DNA from: an uncultured Gemmatimonadota bacterium
Lineage (GTDB): Bacteria > Gemmatimonadota > Gemmatimonadetes > Gemmatimonadales > Gemmatimonadaceae
Assembly: GCA_903882745.1 (NCBI GenBank)
Contig: CAIRYG010000005.1
Span: forward strand, 62,001-126,000
Reading direction: 5' to 3'
DNA: 64,000 nt
A program made the position numbers and the translations under genes. The notes beneath the pieces were generated by a model. The model ran no database searches. It saw only the letters and a list, made by a program, of their open reading frames with translations, and was not told where the DNA came from. How positions within the stretch are numbered: position 1 is the first letter of the stretch; the number at the start of each line of letters is the position of its first letter. This document shows positions 17,346-25,976 of this stretch, piece after piece.

Positions 17346-19021
17346 CGCTCCTGGTGGCGTGCCTTGTCGGCGCGCCATCGGTTGGCACGCTATTCGTCGG
17401 CGCGCTACCGCTGAGTACGCTTCAGGCACAGGGCGCTCCCGCGCCCAGTTGTACGACCGATACCCTGACCGTGGGATTTCCACAGCGCTGGCTTGGCACA
17501 CGCATTGGCCAGGTATCGGTGGATGCGCACACGGTTGAGGCGCCGCCCGGGTTTATCGGCGGTGTTGTGCGCGCACTGCATTTCACCACGCGACTCAGCG
17601 TTCCGCTCAACAACCTGACCTTCGCGTCGGGGCAGCCGATGGACTCGCTCGAGATCCAGGAGTCCATGCGACGCTTGCGACGGAGCGGTGTGTACAATGA
17701 CGTGCTCCTGACGGGCACGCACTGCGGCGATGGCACAACAGATATCACGATCACCACGCACGATTCGTGGAGTCTCCGCGGCGATGTGCGCTACGGACGG
17801 GTGACCTCGCGGGTGTCCGTGAGCGAGATGAATGTTGGCGGATCGGGACGATCAATTACTGCGGTCGCGGAGAACGTCGACGACCGCGCCGCGGTGACGC
17901 TGACCTATTCGGATCCGTACCTCTTGGGATCGCCGTTGCGCGGTGGCCTCTCGTTGCGCAACTACGGCGATGGTCGTTCGTGGGGCTGGAACATTCGGTC
18001 TCGCGATTTTTCGCCGCGTGATCTGTGGCGCATGGCGTTCACGAGTTCGCAGCTCATGCGTCAGCAGTTGGATGTGACGCAACCCGTCGCGCTGCTCATC
18101 GAACGACGGCTGGATGTCTTGTCGTTTCAGCGCCGGATTCAGCAGGACGAGAACGGGGTGACGGCTGTTGTCTTTGGCGTGGAACACGAGAAGTCCGATT
18201 TGGATGTGGTCCAACGCAATGCGCGCCTCGGGCGCCCAACGGTCGCGCGCGAATTCACGGCGCCGCTGGTGGGCTTCGCGCGACGGTCGATGCAGGTGGG
18301 CGCTATCAACTGGCTCGTACCGGGACAGCAGAGCGCCGAGGTCCCGCGTGGATTCGACGGCGAGTTTGTGGTCGGGGTTGGGCGCGAGCTGTTTGTGGGC
18401 GGACCGATTACGCATTTCGACAGCTGGGGCGGCTACACGGCGCAGCCCGATGCCAGCACGATTCTGACCGGTGATCTCTGGCTCTCGGGCTACGTCGAAA
18501 ACGATTCGATCGCCGATGGTGTGGCTCGCATTGCAGCGGCGGCGTATCGCCGCGCGCCGCGCGGGTCGTGGGCGCTCCGTGTGGCAGCGGAACGCGTGCT
18601 CAATCCGGACCCCGATGTGTTCGCGCTCTCGACTGTTGATCCGACACTGCGCGCGCTGATTCCAGGTTCGCGTCTCGCGGAGAGTGCGTTCAATGTGACG
18701 CTCGAGCGGTCGATCACGGCCTACACCAAAGATCGGCGCTGGGCCGTCGATGCCGTGCCATTCGTTCAGTACACGGAACGCCATCGCAATGTGGCCAGCA
18801 ACGACACGCTCACCACCAATCCCGAGGCGCTCTTACTGGGCATCGGCATTCGGCGCGTGTGGGGGCAGCCGTCGCAGGCGCCGCTTCGGTTCGATATTGC
18901 CAAGACGGTGTGGATGCGTGGCGGTGTGTCGAATCGCTGGCTCTTTACCATCTCCACGCAACCGTGGTTCAATATTTCCCGTCGGCGTCAGGGCGGTCGC
19001 GATTTGAATAACGGACGCTAA
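17312..19021 (+). CDS. outer membrane protein with POTRA-like domain and beta-barrel (Omp85-related)
   Basis: A signal peptide (VLALLVACLVGAPSVG) is followed around residues 85-150 by a POTRA-like unit: NLTFASGQPMDSLEIQESMRRLRRSGVYNDVLL and then TDITITTHDSW, the pattern that precedes BamA/TamA-type barrels. The remainder is rich in alternating aromatic and polar strands (VTLTYSDPYLLGSPLRGG, WLFTISTQPWF), as expected for a barrel. It may insert or export outer membrane material; the cargo is unknown. The GTG start lies within glnA with a 34-bp overlap, which is unusual for such different functions and suggests coupled translation. One POTRA only, unlike the five of BamA. Confidence 0.65.
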   Translation: MGVRAVSREVLALLVACLVGAPSVGTLFVGALPLSTLQAQGAPAPSCTTDTLTVGFPQRWLGTRIGQVSVDAHTVEAPPGFIGGVVRALHFTTRLSVPLNNLTFASGQPMDSLEIQESMRRLRRSGVYNDVLLTGTHCGDGTTDITITTHDSWSLRGDVRYGRVTSRVSVSEMNVGGSGRSITAVAENVDDRAAVTLTYSDPYLLGSPLRGGLSLRNYGDGRSWGWNIRSRDFSPRDLWRMAFTSSQLMRQQLDVTQPVALLIERRLDVLSFQRRIQQDENGVTAVVFGVEHEKSDLDVVQRNARLGRPTVAREFTAPLVGFARRSMQVGAINWLVPGQQSAEVPRGFDGEFVVGVGRELFVGGPITHFDSWGGYTAQPDASTILTGDLWLSGYVENDSIADGVARIAAAAYRRAPRGSWALRVAAERVLNPDPDVFALSTVDPTLRALIPGSRLAESAFNVTLERSITAYTKDRRWAVDAVPFVQYTERHRNVASNDTLTTNPEALLLGIGIRRVWGQPSQAPLRFDIAKTVWMRGGVSNRWLFTISTQPWFNISRRRQGGRDLNNGR

Positions 19022-19048
19022 ACACGAACCGTATCGTACCGACGTGCA

Positions 19049-19081
19049 GAGGCCCCCACCGGCAGTGCCGATGGGGGCCTC
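19049..19081. terminator. bidirectional terminator between convergent genes
   Basis: A 16-bp stem with a single mismatch (GAGGCCCCCA... paired with ...TGGGGGCCTC) stands in the gap between the barrel protein gene and the convergent type III glutamine synthetase gene. It is positioned to end transcription from both sides. Confidence 0.8.
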
Positions 19082-19119
19082 GTCGTACAGTGTTGCGGTA
19101 GTGCCGCAGTGCCGCGTGA

Positions 19120-21339
19120 TCAGACCGGGAAGAGCATCTCGCGGTAACGCGGGAGCGGCCAGAAATCGTCGCCAACGGTGAGCTCGATAGCATCACTCAC
19201 CGCGCGCACGGCTTCCATGGCCCCAGCGCCGACGCTCGTCAGATGCTGCGCCTGCTTGGCCGGATCGTGATGGAGCGTCTCGGCCTTCTGAATGGCCGCA
19301 TGCAGTGCGGCGCCCGCCTTCTGGAGCGCCACCACCTGCTTGCCGGTGGCTTCGGCCGCGGCGCGCTGCGGTACCGTCTTGATCCCTGCGCTCTTGGCCT
19401 TGGCCGCCGCATCCGCGAGCGTGCCGAGGTAGCCGTACGACGCCGGCAGCACGAGCGTGTCAATGATCTCGGCCAGCGTGTACATCTCGATCATGATGTC
19501 CTTGATGTAGCGCTCGAGCCGGATGTGATAGCGCGAGTCCACCTCTTCCTTGGTCAGGATGCCGAGTGAGGTGAAGAGGTGCATGCTCTGCTTGGAGACG
19601 ATCTGGAGCAACGCCTCGGGCGAGCGACGGTAGTTCGGAAGGCCGCGCTTCTTGGCTTCCTTGACCCAATCCTCGCTATAGCCGTTGCCTTCGAAGCGCA
19701 CCGCCTTGGTGAGCTTGAACGCTTCGCGCACCACCTTGAGCACGGCGTCGTCGCGATCCTTGGTGGTCTTGAGTTCGTGCTTCAGCGCTTCGGTCATCTC
19801 CACCACAGCTTCAGCGACCGTCGCGTTGAGCAGCATGACTGGGAACGCGATGCTCTGGCTCGATCCCACGGCGCGGAACTCGAACTTTGCGCCGGTAAAG
19901 GCGAAGGGCGACGTGCGGTTCCGGTCGGTGTTGTCCTTGGCGACTTCGGGGAGCTTGGCGACGCCGAGCTGAATCATGGCCTGTGCCGCGTTCTGCGAGC
20001 CCGTCTTGCCGGCGGCGATGTCGTCGATGACGCGGGTGAGCATGTCACCCATGAACACCGAGATGATGGCCGGCGGCGCTTCGTTGGCACCCAGGCGATG
20101 CTCGTTGCCGCTCGTGGCGATGCCCGCGCGGATCAAGCCGGCATGCTTGTGCACCGCCTTGAGGACGGCGGCCAAGAAGAGCAGGAAGCGGATGTTCTGG
20201 TGCGGCGTCTTGCCCGGCTTGAGGAGATTCACGCCGTCGAGATCGTTGTCGGACGTGATCGCCATCGACCAGTTGCAGTGCTTGCCGCTGCCGTTGATAC
20301 CAGCGAAGGGCTTCTCCGCGAGCAGCGCCTGAAGGCCGTGACGGATCGCGACTTTCTTGAGCACCGACATCACGAGTTGGTTGTGATCCACGGCGATGTC
20401 GGTTTCTTCGAACTGCGGCGCCATCTCAAACTGGCAGGGCGCGACTTCGTTGTGGCGCGTCACGATCGGCACGCCAAGCTTGGCGAGCTCGAACTCCACT
20501 TCAGCGATGCAGGCGAGCACGCGCTCGGGGATTCCACCGAAGTAGTGGTCTTCGAGCTGCTGACCGCGTGGCGGGGCGGCGCCAACCAGCGTGCGGCCAC
20601 CCATCACGAGATCCGGGCGCATGGCGAAGTGCGTGCGGTCGATCAGGAAGTACTCCTGCTCGGCGCCCATCGTGGTGTAGACGCGCAACGCGCCCTTGTC
20701 GCCGATGAGCTCGAGGAGCTCCTTGGCCTTTTCGGAGAGGATGTCGCTCGAGCGAAGGAGCGGGGTCATCTCGTCGAGCGCTTCGCCGTGATAGCCGATG
20801 AAGACCGACGGGATGCAGAGCGTCTTGGCGCCCGGGCTCTCCATGATGAACACCGGCGAGGCCGGGTTCCAGGCGGTGTAGCCGCGGGCTTCCCACGTGG
20901 CGCGCAGTCCGCCGCTCGGGAAGGAGGACGCGTCGGGCTCCGACTGAATGAGCTGGTCGCCGGTGAACTGTTCGATCGCCGACTTGTTCTCGTCGAAATT
21001 CATGAAGGCATCATGCTTTTCGGCCGTGAGCCCCGTCTGCGGCTGGAACCAGTGGCAGAAGTGGGTGACCCCACGCGAGACCGCCCATTCCTTGATGACC
21101 TGCGCAACGGTCGGCGCGATCTCGAGGTCGAGCTTCTTCCCGAGGCGCACGGCCTCGACGAGCTTCTGATAGATGTCCTTGGGGAGCTTGTCGCGCATCT
21201 GACGCGCGCCAAAGGTATTGATGCCGAAGTACGACGAGGTCGGCTCGTTGGAACCAGCGGCCGGAACGTCGGGTGCGGCGGTCACGCGATTGCTGATGGC
21301 GTGCATCGCCGAAACACGGGGCGAGAACTTGCTCGACAT
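19120..21339 (-). CDS. glnN: glutamine synthetase type III
   Basis: The 739-residue length and motifs are those of GSIII, a family separate from GSI. They include SYFGINTFGARQMRDKLP at the N terminus, FCHWFQPQTGLTAEKHDAF, MGAEQEYFLID (metal ligands), HNEVAPCQFEMAP, NGSGKHCNWSM, and GANEAPPAIISVFMGD. GSIII makes dodecamers and often serves under nitrogen limitation. I chose the ATG at 21339 because the conserved part begins nearby; an upstream in-frame ATG at 21378 would add 13 residues. Neither has a clear ribosome-binding site. It faces the GSI gene, giving the locus two glutamine synthetases. Confidence 0.93.
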   Translation of the reverse strand: MSSKFSPRVSAMHAISNRVTAAPDVPAAGSNEPTSSYFGINTFGARQMRDKLPKDIYQKLVEAVRLGKKLDLEIAPTVAQVIKEWAVSRGVTHFCHWFQPQTGLTAEKHDAFMNFDENKSAIEQFTGDQLIQSEPDASSFPSGGLRATWEARGYTAWNPASPVFIMESPGAKTLCIPSVFIGYHGEALDEMTPLLRSSDILSEKAKELLELIGDKGALRVYTTMGAEQEYFLIDRTHFAMRPDLVMGGRTLVGAAPPRGQQLEDHYFGGIPERVLACIAEVEFELAKLGVPIVTRHNEVAPCQFEMAPQFEETDIAVDHNQLVMSVLKKVAIRHGLQALLAEKPFAGINGSGKHCNWSMAITSDNDLDGVNLLKPGKTPHQNIRFLLFLAAVLKAVHKHAGLIRAGIATSGNEHRLGANEAPPAIISVFMGDMLTRVIDDIAAGKTGSQNAAQAMIQLGVAKLPEVAKDNTDRNRTSPFAFTGAKFEFRAVGSSQSIAFPVMLLNATVAEAVVEMTEALKHELKTTKDRDDAVLKVVREAFKLTKAVRFEGNGYSEDWVKEAKKRGLPNYRRSPEALLQIVSKQSMHLFTSLGILTKEEVDSRYHIRLERYIKDIMIEMYTLAEIIDTLVLPASYGYLGTLADAAAKAKSAGIKTVPQRAAAEATGKQVVALQKAGAALHAAIQKAETLHHDPAKQAQHLTSVGAGAMEAVRAVSDAIELTVGDDFWPLPRYREMLFPV

Positions 21340-21429
21340 ATATGGATTCGGTGGGCGGAGGTTAACGCGTGCTGACATTCATTTTTTGCAGATAATGCAA
21401 ATTTAGCCAAACATTCAGCAATAACAAGC

Positions 21430-21459
21430 CGCCGACCGCCCGTTTGGGCGCGGTCGGCG
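21430..21459 (-). terminator. hairpin terminator downstream of the GMC oxidoreductase operon
   Basis: A 9-bp stem (CGCCGACCG/CGGTCGGCG) extends through three further GC pairs past a 2-nt bulge, with a GTTT loop. On the minus strand GCTTGTTATTGC follows. It lies about 100 bp after the gluconate-dehydrogenase-subunit-like gene and just upstream of glnN, insulating the two. Confidence 0.5.
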
Positions 21460-21557
21460 TGTAAAAAATGCAGGATTTCTTAATCGCTTAGCCAATACTA
21501 GAGCGCCCTGTTGTGACAGCTAAGACGTTGCGGCATAAGGGGATAGTACGCCCCGCG

Positions 21558-22244
21558 TCAGATCCCCAGCTTGGCGCGGATCTCCGCCGGCGGGAGCTCC
21601 CACTTGGGGAGCGCCACGTTCCCCACGAATCCCACATCCTTCATCCCCGCGTCCGTCGTATAGAAGGCGGTCCCCACCAGGTTGCGGACGAGCGAGAAGA
21701 ACCGGGCACCCGCTTTGAACTCCTCCTTGGCCTTCGGGAGGTAGCAGATGTCGTCGCAAATGGCGGTCTTCTGCTCAAGACTGCACTTCGCGAACGGCGT
21801 GCTGAAGCGCTTCTCGCTCTCGAGGTTGATCCAGCTGACGCCACCGCGCACGCGCACGAGATCGCGTTCGTAGCTCGCGCCGGGCGCCGACACATGCTCA
21901 TTGATATACAGGTGCGCCCCCACCGTTGACGCGCTCGGCGAGTGTGCATCCTTGGGAATGATCATGTCGGCGAGCGCCGCGAGCGTTGTCATCTCGGCGG
22001 TCGTCAGTTTGCGGGGCCAGTCTTTGCTGGGGTGCTGCATGTCGGGGTCCCACGCGTCGCCGCGCGGGACGCCACGGGTGAGTTGCACCAGCGGAGTTGG
22101 CGCTGCGTGCGGCACGGCTGGCGGCGCTACGGGCGGAACTGCCGTCTGCTCGGTGGTGCCGAGCATCGGCAGCGCGATCGCGGCGGCCATGCCTTTGATC
22201 GCATCGCGCCGACCAACACCGTGCGTCGTTTCGTCGTCACGCAT
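21558..22244 (-). CDS. gluconate 2-dehydrogenase subunit 3-like protein with Tat-type signal
   Basis: The 228-residue protein has a twin-arginine-like leader (GRRDAIKGMAAAIALPML), a Pro/Ala linker, and the domain of the small subunit of membrane-bound sugar dehydrogenases (LTTAEMTTLAALADMIIPKDAHSPSA, SLEQKTAICDDICY, FFSLVRNLVGTAFYTT). Such subunits travel through the Tat system bound to the flavin subunit and help its maturation. The ATG at 22244 overlaps the GMC gene's stop (TGATG), fixing the start and the partnership. The longer frame to 22388 is inside the GMC gene. Confidence 0.88.
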   Translation of the reverse strand: MRDDETTHGVGRRDAIKGMAAAIALPMLGTTEQTAVPPVAPPAVPHAAPTPLVQLTRGVPRGDAWDPDMQHPSKDWPRKLTTAEMTTLAALADMIIPKDAHSPSASTVGAHLYINEHVSAPGASYERDLVRVRGGVSWINLESEKRFSTPFAKCSLEQKTAICDDICYLPKAKEEFKAGARFFSLVRNLVGTAFYTTDAGMKDVGFVGNVALPKWELPPAEIRAKLGI

Positions 22245-24037
22245 CAGCCGATCTCCCGCTTGTTCAGCTGGTCGAGGATATGATCCGTGGTGCGCCACGC
22301 CAGCGCGAGAATGCTCAGCGTGGGGTTCTTGTCGGCGTTGGAGACGAAGGGCGCGCCGTCGGTGACAAAGAGGTTCTTCACGTCCCACGACTGACAGTAC
22401 TCGTTGAGCACCGAGCTCTTGGCGTCGGTCCCCATGCGGCAGGTGCCAACTTCGTGGATGATCTGGCCCCCCTTGGCGATCGCCTGATTGCCGTCGGTCG
22501 CCGGCTTGCCGTTCACTTTGCCGCCCATCGCCTCAATGATCTGGGCAAAGGTCTGCTGCATGTGCACGGCCTGCTTGAGCTCGTGATCTGACCACTTCCA
22601 ATGGAAGCGGAGCACGGGAATACCCCACTGATCGACCGTCTCGGGGTCGATCTCGCAGAACGATTGCTCGTTGGGAATCATCTCGCCGCGGCCGTCGAAC
22701 CAGACCGACGATCCATAGTAGCGGCGTGCGGCTTCCTTGTACTTGGTGCCGTACGCACCCTCGGTCTTCCCTTCGAGGAAGTTGAACGACCCGTTGCCCG
22801 GCATTCCGCGCCCACCACCGAACTCCACATGGTAGCCGCGCGCGAAGCCAAGTTTGCCACCGATCTGTTCTTTATAGAGCCACCACGGGATGTACATATG
22901 CATCCCTGAGGCGCCCTCGTTGTTGTACGGCGGGAGGCCTTCGAGCGCAGGGATCTCGCCGCCGATGCCGGCGCCGACCGTGTCCATCAAGTACTTGCCG
23001 ACGAGCCCGCTGGAATTCGAGAGCCCCTGGGGGAACTGGTTGCTTTTGCTGTTGAGCAGAATGCGCGCTGTTTCGGCGGCCGATGCGGCGAGCACCACCA
23101 CGCGGGCCTTCACGTGGTGATCGGTGCGCGTGCGCTTGTCGATGTAGTGCACGCCGGTGGCGCGGCCGTTCTTGTCGACCGTGACCTCACGCACCATCGC
23201 GTCGGGCACCAAGTCGACATTGCCCGTGGCGAGCGCGGGCGGAATCAACACGGTGGTCGACTGGAAGTTGGCTTTGATTGAGCACCCTGACCCGCAGGGC
23301 GTGGCGTAGAAGCAGGCCTGTCGTGAGCGCATCGACTCGGCGAGGACGCGCTGCGCGAGCTTATTGCCAGGATGGAGCTTCTTGGGGAGGACTTCCGCAT
23401 CCTGGCGCTGCGTCATGATGGCCAGATGCGCGGGGATGACGGGAATCCCCATGGGTGCGGCGTGCTTTTTTGCGAGCAGCTCTACGACACGCGGCGCGGG
23501 CGCGGGCTGGAGCACCCCGGGTGAGGAGCGCGGGGTGTTCTCGAGATCATCGTCACCGCCGTAGACGCCAATGAGCATCTCGGTTTTGTCGTAGTACGGC
23601 GCGAGATCTTTGTATGCGAGCGGCCAGTCGGCGCCGAGTCCGTCGCGGGTTTTGGGCTTGAAGTCGTACTCGCCCATGCGGAGCGAGATGCGCCCCCAGT
23701 GGTTGGTGCGGCCGCCGAGCATCCGGGACCGCCACCACCGGAAATCGGTGCCTGGGGCGTTGGTGTACGGTTCGCCCGGGACTTCCCAGCCACCGTCGAC
23801 GGTGGCGTCGTAGTAGCCGAACGGTTTCTCGCGTCCGCCGGCGCCGCGGAGTGGGGCTTCGCGCGGGAGCTTGAACATCGGCGTCTCGCGCACGGGGTCG
23901 TAACTCCGACCCGCTTCGAGCAAGAGCACCTTGAGGCCGTTGATCGAGAGCTGGTAGGCGGCCATCCCGCCGCCAGCGCCCGACCCGACGACGATCACGT
24001 CGTATTCCGTGTGGGATTTCGGACTGCCCGTCTGCAC
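22244..24037 (-). CDS. GMC-family FAD oxidoreductase (sugar/alcohol dehydrogenase large subunit)
   Basis: At 597 residues the protein opens with the FAD-binding Rossmann motif VVGSGAGGGMAA (about residues 16-27), followed by LLLEAGRSYDP and the GMC signature region RRMLGGRTNHWG-like segment (SRMLGGRTNHWG). A CGSGCSIKANFQ segment and the C-terminal GMC motif (HEVGTCRMGTD, NLFVTDGAPFVSNADKNPT) are also present. It lacks its own signal peptide and is expected to ride with the Tat-signal small subunit encoded next. Electrons probably go to a cytochrome c, but none is encoded here. Substrate is unknown; gluconate, sorbose and related polyols are used by relatives. Confidence 0.9.
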   Translation of the reverse strand: MQTGSPKSHTEYDVIVVGSGAGGGMAAYQLSINGLKVLLLEAGRSYDPVRETPMFKLPREAPLRGAGGREKPFGYYDATVDGGWEVPGEPYTNAPGTDFRWWRSRMLGGRTNHWGRISLRMGEYDFKPKTRDGLGADWPLAYKDLAPYYDKTEMLIGVYGGDDDLENTPRSSPGVLQPAPAPRVVELLAKKHAAPMGIPVIPAHLAIMTQRQDAEVLPKKLHPGNKLAQRVLAESMRSRQACFYATPCGSGCSIKANFQSTTVLIPPALATGNVDLVPDAMVREVTVDKNGRATGVHYIDKRTRTDHHVKARVVVLAASAAETARILLNSKSNQFPQGLSNSSGLVGKYLMDTVGAGIGGEIPALEGLPPYNNEGASGMHMYIPWWLYKEQIGGKLGFARGYHVEFGGGRGMPGNGSFNFLEGKTEGAYGTKYKEAARRYYGSSVWFDGRGEMIPNEQSFCEIDPETVDQWGIPVLRFHWKWSDHELKQAVHMQQTFAQIIEAMGGKVNGKPATDGNQAIAKGGQIIHEVGTCRMGTDAKSSVLNEYCQSWDVKNLFVTDGAPFVSNADKNPTLSILALAWRTTDHILDQLNKREIG

Positions 24038-24104
24038 TGCTGGGGCTCCTGATGGAGGATTCCGGAAATCTACGCCTCGGTCTTACGCGGCGGGAAGGTC
24101 GTGC

Positions 24105-25505
24105 TTACCACCAGCCGAGCACTTTCCACCAGCCGAGTCCGACGACGGTGAAGATGGTGATGGTGGTGAGTGCGACGATGAGGCCCAGTCGCCACCAGTC
24201 GCGTTGGGTCACATAGCCGGCGCCGAAGTAGATCGGCGAGGTGGTGGTGCCGAAGTGCGTGAGCGCGGCGCCCAAGTTGGAGAAGTAGGCAAGAAAGAGC
24301 ACGGCGATCAGCGGCGGTGCGCCTGCTGCGAGGAGCACCACGAGAAACGGGGTGAACATCGCGGTGATGTGGGCGGTGATGCTCGCGAAGCCGTAGTGCG
24401 CAAAGAAGTAGACGAGTACGAGCACCGCGAGCGCGGCGCCCCAGGTCCAGCCGGTGGTCATCCCCGCGGTGGCCTGCGCGAAGCGTGTGGTGAGTCCACT
24501 TTCACCGATGGCGCCGGCCATACGTACGAGTCCGCCGTACCAGAGAAAGACATCCCACGCGCCGCGTTCGCTGGTGATGTCGTCCCAGGTGAGCACGCCG
24601 GCGAGGAAGAGTGCGCTGACACCGCCCATGGCCACGACGGTGTAGTCGAGGTGATGGAAGGGGGTGGTCATCCAGGTGATGGCGACGATGCCGAACACAA
24701 CGAGCATGACCCGTTCGCTGCGCGACATGGGGCCCATGCGCTGCAGTTCGTCGTTCGCCATGCGGGCGGCGTCGGGGGTGCTGGTGATGTCGGGCGGATA
24801 GATGGCAAAGAGCAACCGCGGCACGACGAGCAAGGCGAGCAGTGCAGGGACGGACGCGCCGAGGAGCCAGGTGGTGTAGGAGAGATCTACATGTGCGGTG
24901 TCGTGCGCGAACTTGGCGGCGAGAACGTTGGACACCTGTCCGGTGAGGAAGGTGGCGCAGGCGATCACATCGCACTGGTAGACCGTGAAGAGCAGGTAGG
25001 CGCCGAGTCGTCGGGCGGTAGGACCCGGTTGCGAGTCGTAGGCTTCGGCGAGTGAGCGGGCGACGGGGAAGACCACACCGCCGGCGCGCGCCGAGTTGCT
25101 GGGGAGGAATGAGGCGAGGAGCGTGTCGGTGCCGACGAGTGCGTAGGCGAGGCCCAGTGAGCTCGAGCCGATGGCGCGAATGAAGCGATACGCGATGCGT
25201 CGTCCGAGTCCCGTTTTGAGCACGCCGCGTGACATGAAGAAGGCGCAGAGGACGAGCCAGACGAGCGGTTCGGAGTAGCCACCGAGCGCTTTGGCGGGGG
25301 TGAGTGTCCCCGTGAGTGCGAGTGTGGTCACGCCGAGGAAGACCACGGCACCCGCGGGGACGGGGCGCACGATGGATCCTGCGATGGTGGCGGCGAAGAT
25401 GGCGAAGAGCCGCCAGGACTCGGGGGTAATCCCCGCGGGGAGGGGCACGGCGAGGATGATGGCCGCGGTCCCGAGGACGGTCGCCCATCGAAGCGTGGAG
25501 TTCAT
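24105..25505 (-). CDS. DASS-family anion transporter (CitT/DIT1-like dicarboxylate carrier)
   Basis: The 466-residue membrane protein has about 12 hydrophobic segments and DASS features: GGYSEPLVWLVLCAFFMSRG in the first half, the TDTLLASFLPSNSARAGG helix-hairpin tip, and FSNLGAALTHFGTTTSPIYFG in the second half. The SNSARAGG and THFGTTTSP tips correspond to the paired SNT/SNA carboxylate-binding loops. Plastid-type DIT1 and bacterial CitT relatives exchange or import 2-oxoglutarate, malate or citrate. A 67-bp gap separates it from the GMC gene downstream, so the two may share a transcript. Confidence 0.85.
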   Translation of the reverse strand: MNSTLRWATVLGTAAIILAVPLPAGITPESWRLFAIFAATIAGSIVRPVPAGAVVFLGVTTLALTGTLTPAKALGGYSEPLVWLVLCAFFMSRGVLKTGLGRRIAYRFIRAIGSSSLGLAYALVGTDTLLASFLPSNSARAGGVVFPVARSLAEAYDSQPGPTARRLGAYLLFTVYQCDVIACATFLTGQVSNVLAAKFAHDTAHVDLSYTTWLLGASVPALLALLVVPRLLFAIYPPDITSTPDAARMANDELQRMGPMSRSERVMLVVFGIVAITWMTTPFHHLDYTVVAMGGVSALFLAGVLTWDDITSERGAWDVFLWYGGLVRMAGAIGESGLTTRFAQATAGMTTGWTWGAALAVLVLVYFFAHYGFASITAHITAMFTPFLVVLLAAGAPPLIAVLFLAYFSNLGAALTHFGTTTSPIYFGAGYVTQRDWWRLGLIVALTTITIFTVVGLGWWKVLGWW

Positions 25506-25580
25506 GGCGGCGAATATACGATATGGCGCGGCGGTTCGCCTGCGTCATCCACCGTGGCGATTCGCCGATGGCGATTCGCC

Positions 25581-25609
25581 TTGAGGAAGAGGTGTGGAGC
25601 GGCTACCTT
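25581..25609 (+). promoter_or_regulatory. promoter of tRNA-Cys
   Basis: TTGAGG and TACCTT are spaced by 17 bp, and the -10 ends eleven bases before the mature tRNA. The 11-mer GGCTACCTTCC that includes this -10 recurs exactly before dctA. Confidence 0.6.
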
Positions 25610-25620
25610 CCGTCGAGTAA

Positions 25621-25691
25621 GGCGCCGTCGCCAAGTGGTAAGGCAGGAGACTGCAAATCTCCCACCGTCGGTTCGATTCCGACCGGCGCCT
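25621..25691 (+). tRNA. tRNA-Cys (anticodon GCA)
   Basis: The 71-nt cloverleaf is complete: acceptor GGCGCCG paired with CGGCGCC, a 3-bp D stem, anticodon stem GGAGA/TCTCC with loop CTGCAAA, a short variable loop, and T stem GTCGG/CCGAC with loop TTCGATT. The anticodon GCA and the T discriminator base identify cysteine. The 3' CCA is not encoded. Confidence 0.97.
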
Positions 25692-25726
25692 CTGAATGCG
25701 CAGCACGATACACAGTACGAAACACC

Positions 25727-25756
25727 GCACGAATCGCAGCACGAATCGCAGCACGA
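25727..25756. repeat. 12-bp tandem repeat downstream of tRNA-Cys
   Basis: Two full copies and a half copy of GCACGAATCGCA follow each other between the tRNA and its terminator hairpin. No coding or known regulatory role is apparent. Confidence 0.7.
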
Positions 25757-25792
25757 CAGGGGTCGAGCGACATCACGTCGCTCGGCCCCTGT
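25756..25792 (+). terminator. long hairpin, likely tRNA-Cys terminator
   Basis: A 16-bp stem with one G-T pair and a 5-nt loop (ACAGGGGTCGAGCGAC arm) stands 64 bp after the tRNA. There is no T-run immediately after it, so termination could be partial. The next 110 bp hold nothing recognisable. Confidence 0.5.
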
Positions 25793-25908
25793 GTGCACAC
25801 GGCATTTGAGAAACTTTGCAATCACTATTGCGCAATGCGCACATAATGTTGTAATCTTGGCGCATCGCCCCGCGACGCGTCCGGGCGCAGTGGTGCGATA
25901 GCGCGAAG

Positions 25909-25947
25909 CGAAAGGCCGGTAACTCGTAAGAGTTCACCGGCCTTTCG
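25909..25947 (-). terminator. strong terminator after the rhodanese gene
   Basis: A 12-bp arm (CGAAAGGCCGGT) plus five more pairs past a single bulged base forms a long hairpin with a GTAA loop, 30 bp beyond the stop of the MBL/rhodanese gene. The minus-strand exit is CTTTCGCTTCGC. Confidence 0.75.
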
Positions 25948-25976
25948 TGCGTTCAGAAGTGCGTTCACATGTGCGT

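Noticed and set aside
19579-21375. A 598-codon open frame antisense to the type III glutamine synthetase gene
   Set aside because: glnN has all family motifs on the other strand. The antisense frame has no motif, start signal or plausible composition.
25727-25756. Short direct repeats suggestive of a CRISPR array
   Set aside because: The 12-bp units are contiguous without spacers and no cas gene is present.
25502-25901. Several overlapping open frames of 60-115 codons on both strands
   Set aside because: They cover tRNA-Cys, its promoter and its terminator, and none has a ribosome-binding site or a plausible protein composition.
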